From Spirochaetae bacterium HGW-Spirochaetae-1 (lineage in GTDB: Bacteria; Spirochaetota; UBA4802; UBA5550): DNA of 64,000 nucleotides. Below are positions 63,310-64,000 of this stretch, one piece after another. The stretch is taken from assembly GCA_002839375.1 (NCBI GenBank), contig PGXY01000004.1:492028-556027 (forward strand). Direction: 5' to 3'. Below the pieces are notes generated by a model. The model searched no databases and had not been told where the DNA came from. It saw nothing but the letters and a program-made list of their open reading frames with translations. The position numbers were made by a program, and so were the translations under genes. Within the stretch, counting starts at the first letter, position 1. Each line of letters opens with the position of its first letter.

Positions 63310-63464
63310 CTATAACGTCAGAGCATACCCGACGTTGCAATTTAGACAATAAGTACATTAACACTTTGGAATTTATTTAATCAACAACTTTTCGGTAAGG
63401 AGAGAGGGCAATGTGGCGAAGCCCGAGCGAACGGTAGTGAGCGAGCGGGTATGCTCAGTTATAT
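63310..63464 (-). repeat. attC-like site 8
   Basis: CTATAAC (63310-63316) and GTTATAT (63458-63464). Inner arms are GAGCATACCCG and CGGGTATGCTC. It is 155 bp; the interior matches sites 6 and 9. Confidence 0.9.
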
Positions 63465-63497
63465 GAAGTCAAAGCGCACAAATACTAAAGTAATAAA

Positions 63498-63842
63498 TTA
63501 TTTTGAATTACTTTTTAATCTCTTCTTATATCTATGAATATTTATCAATGCAAATAATAATACTCCCCAATAAATAAAAAATGGCAATAATTCTTGTCTA
63601 AAACCATTGCTATTCCATGAACATAATATATTGATAAAATTATCAGAAAAAATTAGAAAGAAACCTGATATAGGTGCTAACATTCCTGAAAAAATAATCA
63701 TATGATGATTTTGCTCGAATAGCAAGCTTATTGGTATCCATAAAAACGACCAAATTACAAAAAAAATGAATATTAGAGTAAGAGTACTATTAGCAAATAT
63801 TCTTTTTAATGAGGATAAATCATTCATAATGTAATGTTCCAT
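63498..63842 (-). CDS. Small membrane protein (cassette gene)
   Basis: 114 residues with three hydrophobic segments (around 20-38, 48-66, 83-100) and a basic C-terminus (HRYKKRLKSNSK). No family is recognised. Start could be ATG 63842 or the Met six codons in; neither has a ribosome site. A TTGACA lies about 20 bp upstream of ATG 63842. It is the most proximal complete cassette in the window. Confidence 0.6.
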   Translation of the reverse strand: MEHYIMNDLSSLKRIFANSTLTLIFIFFVIWSFLWIPISLLFEQNHHMIIFSGMLAPISGFFLIFSDNFINILCSWNSNGFRQELLPFFIYWGVLLFALINIHRYKKRLKSNSK

Positions 63843-63910
63843 TATTAGATATTAAAATTATTGTCAAAAGAATATATACCAATTTGCAACCTGTTGTGCG
63901 CTTTGATTTC

Positions 63911-64000
63911 ATATAACGTTTGAGCATACCCGACGTTGCAATTAAAACATAAATTACAGTAACACTTAAGAATTTATTAAATCAACAACTTTTTGGTATG
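63911..64000 (-). repeat. attC-like site 9 (cut by the window end)
   Basis: ATATAAC (63911-63917) with the arm GAGCATACCCG, then the same interior as sites 6 and 8 (ATCAACAACTTTT). The right half lies outside the window, so the array continues. Confidence 0.85.

Noticed and set aside
53604..64000. Interpretation of the regular repeats as a CRISPR array
   Set aside because: Repeats are 60-155 bp, internally palindromic, and separated by genes of several hundred bp; no cas genes are present.
53604..64000. Integron integrase inside the window
   Set aside because: No tyrosine-recombinase gene is seen; the only DNA-mobility genes are the IS5 and IS3 transposases.

Overview
The window (about 64 kb, one tRNA, no rRNA, no phage or conjugation genes) looks like chromosome from a free-living Gram-negative bacterium with many lipoproteins, outer-membrane barrels, chemoreceptors and c-di-GMP proteins. 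I think a member of Spirochaetota is most likely, from the gene mix and from cassette recombination sites that resemble the chromosomal integrons known from Treponema. This is an inference; no marker gene here settles it.

Positions 1-53,300 are backbone of roughly even base composition. In order: a PD40-propeller lipoprotein; inositol-3-phosphate synthase; a frameshifted lysine-rich histone-like gene; a CmpB/HD membrane protein; a small MITE-like element; a chemoreceptor coupled to a transglutaminase-like gene; gamma-carbonic anhydrase; a TetR regulator next to a START-domain gene; two alpha/beta hydrolases; an ECF sigma/membrane/CsgG-like operon; an AT-rich L-domain lipoprotein that looks acquired; a penicillin-binding transpeptidase; a MuiA-like protein; pyruvate kinase; an HD-GYP-like protein; ruvA; an MCE (MlaD) protein translationally coupled to radA; a cereblon-type CULT protein; a J-domain protein; tRNA-Ala(CGC); an AraC regulator; an SDR pair; a second chemoreceptor beside a diguanylate cyclase; a PIN-PhoH ATPase; and an HslV-like Ntn hydrolase. 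Near-identical TetR-type operators (AACCGTCTG followed by a GGTT half-site) lie upstream of three separated genes: the START gene, the ECF sigma gene and a 491-residue exported protein.

Positions 47,675-53,321 carry a tight three-gene operon: a two-domain KaiC, a KaiB, and a PAS-PAS-PAS-PAS-GAF-GGDEF-EAL protein. Stop and start codons overlap at both junctions. The GGDEF domain is degenerate and the EAL domain looks intact, so a Kai-type ATPase timer or switch appears to be wired to c-di-GMP breakdown. There is no KaiA.

Positions 53,600-64,000 are an AT-rich chromosomal-integron cassette array that runs off the right edge. Eight complete attC-like sites and one cut by the window end separate short cassettes, and every cassette gene is on the minus strand. 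The integrase should therefore lie to the right, outside the window. Cassettes carry a methyltransferase, an outer-membrane protein, a GNAT acetyltransferase, MazEF, HigBA, two further RelE/XRE-type toxin-antitoxin modules, a class III nucleotide-cyclase-like protein and a small membrane protein. An IS5-family and an IS3-family element have inserted into the array. Three of the toxin genes share one promoter design: a 17-bp spacer holding a palindromic operator, with the -10 box ending exactly 5 nt before the ATG, which predicts leaderless mRNAs.
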